Under the pieces are notes generated by a model. It was not told the DNA's origin, did no database searches, and saw nothing but the letters and a program-made list of their open reading frames with translations. A stretch of DNA of 64,000 nt from Siphonodentalium dalli (lineage: Eukaryota; Mollusca; Scaphopoda; Gadilida; Siphonodentaliidae), in assembly GCA_032622095.1 (NCBI GenBank), contig CP136065.1, forward strand, positions 113,873,195-113,937,194. Reading direction: 5' to 3'. Shown piece by piece: positions 56,301 to 63,184 of this stretch (position 1 is its first letter; each line of letters begins with the position of its first letter). A program made the translations under genes and the position numbers.

Positions 56301-58970
56301 CCAAAACAATGGGCTATTGGGATGATAAAACCCATCCTCAAAGGATCCGGGGACCCAAATTTACCGGAATCATATAGAGGAATCACCCTTCTAAGTTGTT
56401 TTGCTAAACTTTTTACATCCGTTATTAATAATCGAATATCGTCATTTGCAGAAGACAATGACCTGATAAATAAAATTCAGACAGGTTTTCGTAAGGGTCA
56501 CTCAACAATAGATAATATATTTATTCTACATGCTCTAATAAACGTATACCTGCAGAGCGGACGAAAGATATTTTGTACTTTTATTGACTTCCGCAAAGCA
56601 TTTGATACTGTATGGAGAGATGCTCTATGGTTGAAACTTATGCAAGCAGATATAAACGGTAAGATACTACAGGTAATACGAAGCATGTACGACAATATAA
56701 AATTATGTGTGAAAAACAATAATTCGCAATCAGACTTCTTTATTAGCCAGATTGGCTTATTTCAAGGTGAACCAATGTCACCTCTTTTATTTTCTTTGTT
56801 TGTGAATGATATACAAAGTTTTCTGAGCGACTGCGCAATCTCAAACTTGAACTATTTTGATGAGAAATATTTTGAACATATTGGATGTTTTATAAATATA
56901 TTGTGTTTATTATACGCAGACGATACCGTGATCCTCTCAGACTCGGAGGACAATATGCATCGTGCACTTTCAGCATTCGCAGATTATGCCGAGGCATGGA
57001 ACCTCCAAGTAAATACAGTTAAAACGAAAATGGTAATTTTTACTAACAAATTGTCAAAGAACTTACCAATATTCACTTATCGGGGCCAAGAAATACAAAT
57101 TCTAAAAGAATTTAAATACCTCGGTATTCAATTCTTTTACAATGGTAGATTCTGTCAATCGATTAAACAGACCCAGAATACAGCAACGAGGGCCATGTAT
57201 GGCCTTTTGAATAGAACAAGAAAGCTGCAGCTGCCTCTAGATATTATGTTTAAATTGTTTGACTCTATGATTATGCCGATTATGCTGTATGGTGGTGAAG
57301 TTTGGTGTTTCGAGAAAACTCAAATTTTGGAGACCATACATCTTAAATTCTGCAAAATTATCACAACAATGAAGTCTAGCACACCAAACTACATGGTATA
57401 TGCAGAATTGGGAAGATACCCCGTAATGATCGAAATTAAGTGCCGAGCCATATCATATTGGTCAAAACTAGTATCGCACGAAGGATCAGAATTAGCTAAA
57501 AATGTATTCCTTCTACTCAGATATCTCAATGATGGTGATGCCATACTACAAAACAAGATTAAATGGATTTCGTTTATCAAAGAAACTGCGAGAAGTAAAT
57601 ATGGAAAGTGCGTGGCAGAATCAGTCACCACTAAGCAAGACAGACATGAAACACATGAAAGCGAAATTAATAGAGCAACACACATGCTGCCTCTTCGGCA
57701 TGCTAAATATGTCTATTTCAAGCCGTGCCATATTTTATCGAAACATAAAGGATTCTGTCAGATTGAGCCGATACTTAGTATATATGCCATCTCATCTAGC
57801 TACGTATTTACTGAAATTTAGAACAGCCAATCACAGACTACCGATAGAGCAATGCAGATGGAATAAAAGTACATGTAAAGACACGAAATGCCCGTTATGT
57901 GGCGAAAATGTATGTGATGAATACCATTTTGTTATTTTGTGTACTGAACTTAACGATCTGCGAGAAACCTATATACCGAAGTATTACTGGGAAAACCCTA
58001 ACAGAAATAAATTATACAGACTGCTGTCACTGCTTAACATAAGTATATTGAAAAGAGTGAGCATTTTCTTAAAATTAGCGTTTATAAAGTTACCATGAAG
58101 CAAGTATTACATTATATTATATATAATGTAAATATTATATGAATTAAACCATTTCAGAAAAACATATTCCCAAATGTATTAGCATTATTTGTATTTATTA
58201 TCAATATCATATAATATGATGAACTCATTTATTGATGTATATGTATGTTGTGTATTGTTTGTATAATGTTGTGTAAATACGTTGTATGGCATGTTGCAAC
58301 TTAGATGTTGACTTTGCTAATAAACAATTCAACAATTCAACACATTCTATAACAACAAAACCCAAAATTCTGCAGACACTCGGCTAACTTCGTATAACGC
58401 ACAACTATCGTACTTTCAAATACATAAGCACGAAACACACGTGTTGAACGACGTACTGAATTTTATTACACGTTTACATATTTACAAATCAGTATAACCA
58501 ACGTGTGACATACGACACCACATAAATTTATGATGTTCGCCTCAACCATGAAACCAGAACTATAAAATAAAATAAAAGCATCATCACACTCGACAAAAAA
58601 ACAAGTTCTGTATGTGCCTGAATAAACCTTGTAACTCTATTTATTTTTGGTTTTAAATCACGGATTGTATTACGGGTGACGTGTAATAAAAACAGAACGA
58701 CGCGTGTGTCAATGGGTTTCTCGATACGACAATTGTCACATCGCTGAAGGATAGAACTCGAGGTTGCGGCCTCATTGTATTCTCTCGCGGCTGCACTTGT
58801 GTCGTATCAACAAAACCATACTCGTGTCTTGCTGTGTATATGTACATGGGATATACACTATTATTTACACTTCATTATATCTAAATGGATACTTACTTTA
58901 TATCTTCCCATGATTCTTCTCCGAAATTTCTCAGGACAAGAAGCTCTAAGGCATGGTTGACGAAACCGTA
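18920..58970 (-). CDS. gucy1b1: Soluble guanylate cyclase beta-1 subunit (split gene, seven coding exons seen)
   Basis: Encodes the heme-binding subunit of the NO receptor, a cytosolic alpha/beta heterodimer making cGMP from GTP. Exons: 58970-58897, 44217-44117, 43295-42305, 30665-30428, 26736-26593, 23380-23226, 19058-18920; all have GT-AG introns and agree in phase. With an initiator Met from an unseen upstream exon, the 1845 coding bases give 614 residues (human beta-1: 619). Domains: H-NOX about 1-185 with proximal heme ligand His105 and Tyr135/Ser137/Arg139; PAS-like H-NOX-associated region about 205-340; coiled coil about 345-395; class III cyclase domain about 410-605. Cys78 and Cys122 are conserved. 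The cyclase domain is beta-type: Ser423-Gly424 replaces the metal-binding Asp of alpha subunits, while Cys540, Asn547 and Arg551 of the nucleotide site are kept. The C terminus has no CAAX box, against beta-2. Introns are 0.8 to 14.7 kb and packed with repeats. Confidence 0.95.
20198..22117. mobile_element. 1.9 kb non-autonomous TIR element, GGGCC..GTTTCATGAA ends
   Basis: Left end GGGCCTGTTTCATGAAG and the complement of the right end GGGCCCTGTTTCATGAAG form terminal inverted repeats; subterminal regions on both sides share CTTAAGATGG, TTATGAC and GTTTCAC blocks. The interior is AT-rich without transposase-like coding sequence and contains a perfect 28-bp hairpin (21194-21258). Family uncertain; no clear target duplication. 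Confidence 0.75.
21194..21258. repeat. Perfect 28-bp inverted repeat inside the TIR element
   Basis: Arms 21194-21221 and 21231-21258 are exact complements with a 9-base loop. It may be a palindromic insertion into the larger element. Confidence 0.9.
22264..23206 (+). mobile_element. TTAA-flanked dispersed element (family D), complete copy
   Basis: Flanked by TTAA at 22260-22263 and 23207-23210. The ends are short inverted repeats: GATGCACGTTT near the left and AAACGTGCATC near the right. A partial copy in the same orientation lies at 46793-47527 and a reverse one at 7000-7754. Non-coding, 0.94 kb. Its right end lies within about 10 bases of the donor of exon 7. Confidence 0.75.
23226..23380 (-). 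CDS. gucy1b1: gucy1b1 exon 7
   Basis: Residues 518-568 plus two bases of Lys569. Acceptor TTCTTGTAG, donor GTAAGTCG. Encodes [16 protein letters not shown] followed by [17 protein letters not shown], the most conserved part of class III cyclase domains, with Cys540 (guanine recognition) and the Asn547/Arg551 pair. The frame begins in phase 0 after Gln517 of the preceding exon. Confidence 0.95.
23848..24212. repeat. Intronic foldback, arms of about 80-100 bp
   Basis: Left arm 23848-23930 and right arm about 24111-24212 are inverted copies sharing GGTATAGT, GGGTCAGGTTACTACGT, ACTTTT and CCAGTCTAT. The loop is about 180 bp. Probably a non-autonomous palindromic element. Confidence 0.75.
25581..25709. 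repeat. Near-perfect 129-bp hairpin
   Basis: Begins CGAGTTATGTTGGGATATAA and ends in its complement TATATCCCAACATAACTCG; the arms meet near 25645 around a short GC-rich loop. MITE-like; no other copy noticed in the window. Confidence 0.8.
26593..26736 (-). CDS. gucy1b1: gucy1b1 exon 6
   Basis: Residues 470-517, exactly 48 codons in phase 0. Acceptor CCGTTCCAG, donor GTATGTAG. Begins [18 protein letters not shown], the cyclase core strand and loop that include the equivalent of human Glu473 used for guanine recognition. One residue longer than human near [11 protein letters not shown]. Confidence 0.95.
26921..27522 (-). repeat. Dispersed element with ACTAG head, internal tandem units and a GTCTGTC tail
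   Basis: On the minus strand it starts ACTAGAAGGTGACCCGACTT and ends after CCATCGCGAACACGCAGAC with GACAGACAGA. Inside are about four tandem units of roughly 110 bp containing TTTCGATGAAACTTGG and AAGGTCAAA / TGACCTTGACC. A related element in the opposite orientation is at 47741-48185. Elements of this layout are widespread in invertebrate genomes; I do not assign a class. Confidence 0.65.
29050..29830 (-). pseudogene. LINE reverse transcriptase remnant
   Basis: Minus-strand pieces in shifted frames include the palm motif SFADDT (about 29515-29490), a diverged IDLSK-F-T-SHDK block (about 29780-29740) and a downstream [15 protein letters not shown] / YYALIQSR region (29321-29061). The order matches the RT and thumb of CR1/Jockey-type non-LTR retrotransposons. 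Frames are broken, so it is dead. Same strand as the host gene. Confidence 0.75.
29881..30348. mobile_element. TTAA-flanked palindromic element (family C), copy 2
   Basis: The right end GTACCTTTAA and the block TTGGAATCTGATGATATGGG identify it; the left end is degenerate (AATCCGAATTAAA). Shares TTCTTTGGCTTCGGGTG and CGAGGAACCCACCCATCAAA with the copies near 34.9 and 62.2 kb. About 110 bp (29.9-30.2 kb) contains an internal duplication of GATGGATAACTCTAAAATCA. It lies 80 bp from the donor of exon 5. Confidence 0.7.
30428..30665 (-). CDS. gucy1b1: gucy1b1 exon 5
   Basis: Completes the split Met390 codon, then residues 391-469. Acceptor GAACTGCAG, donor GTGAGTTC. Encodes [16 protein letters not shown] (end of the signalling coiled coil) and the first cyclase block [11 protein letters not shown], where Ser-Gly stands in place of the Asp that binds metal in alpha subunits. 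Ends NPNVYK, joining VETVGDKY in the next exon, as in the family. Confidence 0.95.
31682..31823. repeat. 142-bp GC-rich hairpin
   Basis: Begins GGGCGTTATGGTTTATTAAC and ends in the complementary CGTTAATAAACCATAATGCCC-like sequence, split by the short loop around GAGACGAAGTCGAGG. The middle repeats the theme GGCCTATTAGCGGCCC. A related but weaker GGCCCGC-rich palindromic stretch is at about 32225-32300. Confidence 0.8.
32546..33294. other. No feature seen
   Basis: Intronic AT-rich sequence between the left arm and the nested palindromes; a motif GCGCTTAAGTGCAAA appears at 33247-33261, an outlier of the 34.2 kb array. Confidence 0.35.
33295..33737. repeat. Nested palindrome: two MITE hairpins enclosed by an outer inverted repeat
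   Basis: Two copies of a hairpin (33325-33412 and 33620-33708) each start AGAATGAGG and end CCTCATTCT, with GAGGGTRAATTTAGTGATGCTA in each arm. Outside them, 33295-33334 and 33699-33737 are inverted copies (AAGCCTGTAAATAGCGTGTC and complement), so the whole 443 bp can fold again. Confidence 0.85.
33760..34125. repeat. Tandem duplication of about 190 bp
   Basis: Copies at about 33765-33925 and 33960-34125 share GGGAAGCAA, TATGACCATGGAAATGGTAT and GAGRTGTCYCTTT-like blocks. Non-coding. Confidence 0.75.
34234..34392. repeat. Array of the palindrome TTTGCGCTTAAGCGCAAA
   Basis: About seven variants of the 18-bp self-complementary motif (or its half, CTTAAGCGCAAATGAT) at roughly 22-25 bp spacing. 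Two diverged motifs occur at 33246-33297. Regular spacing of a palindrome could be a protein-binding array, but it is equally a minisatellite. Confidence 0.8.
34905..35312. mobile_element. Family C TTAA element, copy 3 (left end lost)
   Basis: Contains CCTTGGCTTCGGGTAAAAC, GAGGAACCCACCCATCAAAG and the right end CGGACTGAGTACCTTTAA. Same orientation as copy 2. It lies between the arms of the large inverted repeat. Confidence 0.7.
35313..36834. other. No gene seen
   Basis: Holds short repeated phrases (CGTACCATATTTTTGGTAG at about 36190-36235) and a small palindrome at about 35975-36080 (GGCCTGATTTCAG ... CAGCCTGAC-type arms around TCGTCGTC). No coding signal. Confidence 0.35.
36835..37570 (-). 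pseudogene. LINE ORF2 3' remnant (CR1/Jockey-like)
   Basis: Minus-strand frames 37561-37295, 37305-37036 and 37026-36835 encode in order [58 protein letters not shown] and [14 protein letters not shown]. This is the conserved region after the RT palm in CR1/Jockey-type elements. Part of the usual sequence before LVRSS is missing and two frameshifts interrupt it; no RT palm remains. A dead, 5'-truncated copy. Confidence 0.8.
38759..38836. repeat. 26-bp tandem repeat, three exact copies
   Basis: Unit begins TACCACAGCTAACTACATGG; starts exactly at the outer edge of the right arm of the large inverted repeat. Confidence 0.95.
39267..39775. mobile_element. 0.5 kb TIR element with CCCGACCGCA subrepeats
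   Basis: Left end GGTCCTACTAACACCCGACC and the complement of the right end GGTCCTACTAAAACCCGACC form the TIR. After the left TIR come about five tandem CCCGACCGCA / CCCGATCGGA units. A 45-bp block GATGGGGTTTGCACTATCGT is present as a direct repeat near each end (about 39351 and 39704). Much GC-richer than its surroundings. No coding. Confidence 0.8.
40102..40503. mobile_element. Small foldback element, GATCATG ends, copy B
   Basis: Shares GATCATATTCCACCAGTAC, CAAAACCTGGGAAC and GGTCCCAACTCGAAAT with copy A (4789-5301), but about 110 bp of the left arm is deleted after GGGAAC, so it is shorter. Ends are inverted: GATCATGTCACGAATCTATA against the complement of the right end. Confidence 0.75.
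41753..42170. repeat. Foldback with about 140-bp arms beside the exon 4 donor
   Basis: Left arm 41753-41896 and right arm about 42028-42170 are inverted copies (TGATAAAATTGGCACAACTG, GTACGAGATGTACACACTAG, CAGGCTGTCCAACTCTTAGA). The inner part belongs to the TTGGAAA family. Ends about 135 bp from the donor at 42304. Confidence 0.8.
42305..43295 (-). CDS. gucy1b1: gucy1b1 exon 4 (991 bp)
   Basis: Second half of the H-NOX domain through the coiled coil, residues 60-390. Acceptor ATTCTTCAG, donor GTAAGTAT. Contains [10 protein letters not shown] with His105, [12 protein letters not shown] with Cys122, [10 protein letters not shown] with Tyr135/Ser137/Arg139, then [34 protein letters not shown] and [18 protein letters not shown] of the PAS-like region, and the coiled coil before [10 protein letters not shown] very long single exon. 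Confidence 0.97.
43296..44116 (-). other. gucy1b1 intron 3 (821 bp)
   Basis: Donor GTAAGATTG, acceptor ATTCTTCAG; the shortest intron seen. AT-rich with no recognisable insertion. Confidence 0.85.
44117..44217 (-). CDS. gucy1b1: gucy1b1 exon 3
   Basis: Completes Lys26, then residues 27-59 and one base of Gly60. Acceptor GTTTCTTCAG, donor GTAAGATTG. Encodes [19 protein letters not shown] and [11 protein letters not shown], matching the H-NOX N-terminal region. Confidence 0.95.
44340..45030. repeat. Duplicated segment plus TTGGAAA-family copy
   Basis: ACAAGAAAATCGCAAATCCT followed by AGCATC occurs at about 44456 and 44646, each followed by GTTGGAAATTTCAAACCT. From 44690 the TTGGAAA family continues to a run of G (44981-44990) and GTCGCCACGTC, inverted relative to 13435-13700. 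Confidence 0.7.
46793..47527 (+). mobile_element. Family D TTAA element, copy 2 (5' end lost)
   Basis: Follows 22264-23206 through GATCATGAGAGGA, ACCATATCTCTTAACA, GCTTTATTCTTCATTA, GTTCTTGGTACC and CAACCTCTCAAATGTATTAA, ending AAAACGTGCTC before TTAA at 47528-47531. Confidence 0.75.
47741..48540 (+). repeat. ACTAG-headed dispersed element, forward copy, and a second adjacent piece
   Basis: Starts ACTAGCATATTAGCCCGCC, has two tandem units containing TCGTTGAAATCCGCCAGTTT and GAAGGTCAAGGTCA, and ends CGTTTTCGAGTCTATAACGG then ACACACACAT (to about 48165). From 48166 a second related piece ends TCCGGCAGTTTTCCCGGCC and ACAGACAAGCAGA near 48540, enclosing short tandem ACACGCTCATGTCTGGACA units (48280-48330). 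Opposite orientation to 26921-27522. Confidence 0.6.
48990..50212. mobile_element. 1.2 kb foldback element, ACACTCTTAGAAAA ends
   Basis: Arms about 48990-49335 and 49790-50212 are inverted: ACACTCTTAGAAAA, TGTCGGTTTGACGG, ATTCAACAAT, TGACTCCATAC, GAATCTGACTCTGCTGATAT, AGCGGAGCTGGAGCGG and TCATCGCTTCGCTGAACGC in order on one side and reversed on the other. The right arm has an extra GCTCCAGCTCC duplication and about 90 extra bases. Loop of about 450 bp without genes. It sits between TTGGAAA-family fragments, suggesting insertion into such a repeat. Confidence 0.8.
50585..51858 (+). pseudogene. LINE ORF2 part 1: AP-endonuclease and linker
   Basis: From ATG 50590 the frame encodes the C-terminal two thirds of an APE-type endonuclease ([10 protein letters not shown], then GDFNSRTN near residue 73 and [11 protein letters not shown] near residue 211) and a basic linker ending FEEYT. 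The N-terminal part of the endonuclease is absent, so the copy is 5'-truncated. After 51858 the frame runs into unrelated inserted sequence and stops at 52032. It continues after the insertion at 55769. Antisense to the cyclase gene. Confidence 0.85.
51587..51858 (+). repeat. 272-bp direct repeat, left copy
   Basis: Matches 55769-56040 at a constant offset of 4182 with a single mismatch seen (C/T near the end). It encodes part of the LINE linker and flanks the 3.9 kb insertion. Confidence 0.9.
51859..55768. mobile_element. 3.9 kb insertion inside the LINE
   Basis: Starts GAAAAAAAAATCC immediately after the left 272-bp repeat and ends at GATC before the right one. Its right 0.7 kb is the antisense 3' end of a second LINE (55077-55768). 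The rest is AT-rich, with a T run (52510-52521), a G run (52543-52552), a cluster of TGTGTCA motifs at 51871-52066 and no recognisable protein. 52070-55076 otherwise shows nothing I can name. Confidence 0.7.
55077..55768 (-). pseudogene. Second LINE, 5'-truncated 3' end
   Basis: A minus-strand frame (stop at 55222) encodes [15 protein letters not shown] and a zinc-binding cluster CNLC with EYHVILEC, equivalent to the C terminus of the outer LINE ([26 protein letters not shown]) but clearly diverged, so a related family. The 3' sequence reaches short CTATTCAACTATTCAGC-like repeats near 55077, plausibly its tail. Opposite orientation to the outer LINE. Confidence 0.75.
55769..56040 (+). repeat. 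272-bp direct repeat, right copy
   Basis: Second copy of 51587-51858. The next LINE bases follow directly after it, so this copy is contiguous with the 3' part of the element. Confidence 0.9.
55769..58342 (+). pseudogene. LINE ORF2 part 2: reverse transcriptase, zinc knuckle and 3' tail
   Basis: The frame from 55974 to 57821 carries the RT domain: [25 protein letters not shown] (about residue 202), [12 protein letters not shown] and [10 protein letters not shown] (about residue 313). The frame changes by two bases near 56036 relative to the linker, and again near 57590, after which the C-terminal [12 protein letters not shown] and [12 protein letters not shown] part is read to 58098. The AT-rich 3' UTR ends in ACAATTCA repeats at 58323-58342. 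APE endonuclease, RT and C-terminal CCHC cluster indicate a CR1/Jockey/I-like non-LTR element. Frameshifts make it inactive. Confidence 0.85.
58897..58970 (-). CDS. gucy1b1: gucy1b1 exon 2 (first exon seen)
   Basis: Residues 2-25 and two bases of Lys26. Acceptor TTTTGTTTCAG sits directly before TAC; donor GTAAGTATCC. Encodes [17 protein letters not shown], the start of the H-NOX domain without its Met. In this family the protein begins MYGFVN, so the initiator codon must end the preceding exon; I did not find a convincing ATG followed by a donor up to 64000. Confidence 0.95.
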
Positions 58971-61900
58971 CTGAAACAAAATAGGAGCAGTCTCAATATG
59001 CATATATACTAAATTTTCAGTATTATTATACGTGTATCGCACTGAAACTCTACAGGTTGATGAAACTGATTGACTGACGAATACATCCTAATAATTGCAT
59101 ATATGTGTACTTGTTGCTTCTGTTCCATGAAAGTCCAATGGCGTAGCACATATTGTTTGTTTACAACACTGTCTTTATATAGGACGGACAATCAACATTC
59201 GTATATATTTGCATAGCCTGTGTGTTACACCAAATCATGTTCGGTGATTGGTCAACTGCCAATTGGGTCATGCGTTTCATATCCCAATAAACACACAAGA
59301 ACACAAACCGACGTCACATCGTGTTGACCTAAATGCGGTAGATATAATAACTGGGCTGTTTTTTTTATGTGCGCGACCAGAGACTAATCGATTGATAATT
59401 CACAAGTACAATATTGGGTTAATGGTAATATCCAAACTGCAGAAAATTTCCGGAAAAAAACCCCATTCAGCTGAGCTTGTAGAAATTGAAAAGGAAAAAA
59501 AATATCTAATTATAAGAAATGAATGTAGTTTGGATGTGTTTTAGCATGTGTATATGTCGATGCGGCCGTTGGACAGACGACAGCGCTATGCCATAATATA
59601 CAATAAAACACACTCAAACTACAGTCATTTGTTAAATATACACGAACAAGAAATTAACAGTTACACAGTTTTAGTCGATATAACCTATATTCTTTATTAG
59701 CCTCCATCGAGGAGAGTATTGTATGTTCATATACGGATATTATACAAATAATGTACAGTCTTACACATAAATGATATTATTAAACACCGCGGTTTGATGC
59801 CACATATTCTCGCACCTCCATGGTGTTTCTTGTAGTAAAACACCAATCACACCAACATATTTACACCCATGTGTGCAGACATCAGAAGTCAGCATAAAAT
59901 GGGTGGAAATATACTATATTAGTAATATTTCTGGTACTTTTAATTTCCCAACCATGCAGTATTTATTGTGAAGTTTGCTGTTTTTAGACAAAAAATCGAA
60001 TATGTTGCAACTTTCTGTCAATGTTTTGAACTGAAATGGCCAACACGAACATGTCTAACAATAGTTCTGGTGTTATTATATAGGTTGAACTTGGGAGGTA
60101 CCACGGGAAAGGCGTACAGATGGAGTTTCTCGGACTTTGAGATTTCCGCCTGGATTAAATCACTTATTTTAACCCTTTATACTGAATGGATTCTCCCATT
60201 AATTTATAATGGATTCTCCCATTCAGTTATAAAAAGTATACATTGGAACGGTCTATTATTCATTTGGATGGGTGTTCATATATTACAAGCAGATGGCAGA
60301 CCGTGAACAGATAAAACAAGAGCTGAAGTAATCAATTCCATTGTGCGAAAAGATCATATTATAAGTTCAACAACCGATCTATGTTCGTTTGGTAAACTTA
60401 GCATCTGAACATTTCCTAAGGGAACTACTCGCCAACGAGTATTTGGTATAGAAAGGGTTAATGGGTCATGTTTGAGGGCTGAGTGAAATGTATTAGACTG
60501 AAATTCGACAATGATTGGGGACGGTTGGTTCTTGGACTTGGATACATTATTGTCGTGCAGCTGCACTGCGCGGACTCTACTATTATAAAAGCGGTCGAAT
60601 TCCTGACAGTTGTATATAATTTTAGCGAATGTTTCATCTATATATGTCAAAGTCAATAATGAAAAAAAGGGAATCTGTCGGTAGATTTATTGAGTTAATC
60701 AGGACAAATAAAGGTTACCAGTAAGAGGATTGGACAATATCGAACGAAAATATAATTAAGGCAACCAGAATTATAGGGTGATAAGCATAACTTATTAACT
60801 TGACATCCTGGGTGATAAATAAACGATAGTATAATGTGTTACGTTGTTGATGAAATTCTGTCCTATTCAATTTCAATTGCGATTTCTTTCGGTCGTTGGA
60901 AACTGACAAGACGTAAACTGGTAATTGCTGGGTCAACTTGTCAGAGTCAATGTGAATCGCTGTGACTGCTTGAGATTTACTGATGGGTTTGTGTCCGATT
61001 AAATTAGTAAATTATTTGGAGAATCAAATTGATAAAAATGAGTACCAACCCAATTGCCAGTTCAGCGAAAGAATTCTTATTCAAATCTGTTGCTTCAAAT
61101 TCCAACAACATGCACCATCGCACCATTTCAGAAAACATAACACTCAACAAAAAATGGATCATTAAAATGTGGTTGCCACATTTGGTTGATGGATTTTGGG
61201 TTATTTTTAACTAAACAGTTATCTGCAGATGAGTGCCGATTTGGAAGGCCCTAATTCCAGCTTCTATTGTTGACACCCCTCCAATGGGGACCCTCTAGCC
61301 AGATTCCTGTCTGTAGTAGACATTGTAAGTACAAATGAGCGTACATGTACGTGTCTGCTAAGAAACGAGCGATCAGACTACTCATTGTGTGATCGCCAAC
61401 AGGTCATTGAGTTTATTTACAATGCAAAACCTACTTTGAAATTTCATTTTAAATATTTGAAATAAGTGGAAATTTAGTTTCACATACGATACGGTTTCAC
61501 GTGGTTTCACATGCGATTGGTTTGGTCCGATTTACATTGGACCTGTCAATACAATCATGTACAATTTTGTTTTACAAAAAGTGGGGGTTTATCATTATAT
61601 TCTGCTTTTGGAATAGAGGCTATCTTTTCCACAGTAATAAAGTTTGTCGCCACAGCCTGTGCTCTAAAACAACATTTTGTTTATCAATGGCGTGTGAGTT
61701 TTCAAACAGCTTAATACAAACTTTTATTCAAGATTTGTAAAATACATGGTAGCTTTTGCTGGAGCGATCGGCGTAGGAATTTTAGGAATCAACAGGAATC
61801 AGAGTAGGTGTTCGAGAAGTATGGCCATTAAGAGTAAGGAAGTATTCGATGTTGTCTCCCTTCTATTAATAGAGCTACATTTACTAAACTAAAATGGTTT

Positions 61901-62066
61901 TTATTTTTAATGTCTGTTTATAAGATCAATCCTGTGATACTTGTACGTAAAGAGACATAATCCACTCACAGTGGTTAAATGTGAAAAACAAAAAAAATGG
62001 AAAAATAGATCTAGACCTTTATCTAATTCTTATTATGTATAACTCCAATGACGAGATTCTACATGT
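58971..62066 (-). other. Probable gucy1b1 intron 1, no other gene seen
   Basis: Contains a small inverted repeat around ACTGAATGGATTCTCCCATT (60180-60229) and unremarkable AT-rich sequence. The 98- and 112-codon frames at 59248-59544 and 59968-60306 have no recognisable domain. Confidence 0.4.
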
Positions 62067-62543
62067 TTAAAGGTACTCAATCCGTAAAGAGGGTCCCCAT
62101 CTCAACAGATTCCAACAACAACAATCCGATCAGATGGTCCTATATTACTATTTCTTTGGCTTTGGGGGTAAAAAATATTTGATTCGAGTCGAGGAACACA
62201 TCAAACAAAGCTCAGAGTTATTAGATATTGATTTTTGAAATTTGTTATGTTCTCGAGATGAGTTCTAATAACTGCCGTAATCTGCTCTGGATGTGTACTC
62301 CAAATCTATTCAAACAGACAAGGATGGATAACTCTAAAATCAAGTGGTAATTTTAACGCAATTTTGACTGAGTTCTGGGCCAGATAGTATTCCCGATAAT
62401 GAAAAATAATAGATTTCTAAAATCGATATCTAACAAATCTGAGCTTTGATGGGTGACTTCCTCGACTCGAATCAAATATTTTTTACCCCCGAAGCCATTG
62501 AAATAGTAATTGAGAGGAGTTTTATCGGATTGAGTACCTTTAA
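62067..62543. mobile_element. Family C TTAA element, copy 4 (both ends present)
   Basis: Left end TTAAAGGTACTCAATCCG; right end CGGATTGAGTACCTTTAA. Arms contain TTTGGCTTTGGGGGTAAAAA or its complement and GAGTCGAGGAA. TTAA borders both ends. Most of the element is palindromic; non-coding. Confidence 0.8.
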
Positions 62544-63184
62544 ACCATTGTTATGAAATTAGTACTGTTAGTCTGTTACAGTGAAAGTCATTTTTATCAG
62601 CAAAAATGTTTGTTGATAAAATGGCTGGCAATGTTAACAGTACAAACTCCGTTATTTATAGATAAGCCTGATGAGGGTGTTACCCCTCTGTTTTGGTTCC
62701 CGAGATTCTTGTGATTTTCAAGTGGTGATACACAAGATTCACAGGCAGATATCGTATTAACTGGTTCTCGGGATTCATATGCTCAATTTAACCGCGTAAC
62801 CGGATATCTCCCCTGCATATCACCCACCCTGGATATCTCCTTCCATCAATAAAAAAAAAATCAATTTCATTCATTAGGTATTAGTATATCCTGACTCCTG
62901 AAAAGCCGAGAAAAAAAATATTATTGAGAATAAAAAAATTTCAAGTAAATTTTGTTAACCCATTGATCATGACAAAGTTGCATACAACAAAACAAATCCT
63001 GACTCAAACAAAGTTCGCCGTTTCATGACAATATAAAGCATGGAAGTGGTAATGACACTGTAGCTCAACTTGGGTAGGCGTTAATAATTTTATGTTGAGC
63101 AGTAAATAAAATGATAAAGGAGGAAAGTCAAACAGTTTCAGTAAATGGATTGTGTTGTGTAAATGAAATTAATTTCATTTAAAA
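62544..63184. other. No feature seen
   Basis: AT-rich sequence without recognisable coding or repeat structure. Confidence 0.35.

Larger units (their letters stand above)
44218..58896 (-). other. gucy1b1 intron 2 (14.7 kb)
   Basis: Donor GTAAGTATCC at 58896. Contains TTGGAAA-family repeats (44340-45030), family D copy 2, an ACTAG-headed repeat, a 1.2 kb foldback and the interrupted LINE (50585-58342, antisense to the gene). 45031-46792 and 58343-58896 hold nothing recognisable. Confidence 0.85.

Noticed and set aside
55974-57821. 615-codon frame as an intact retrotransposon protein
   Set aside because: Its first residues are in a different frame from the true linker and the C terminus continues in another frame, so it is a broken copy.
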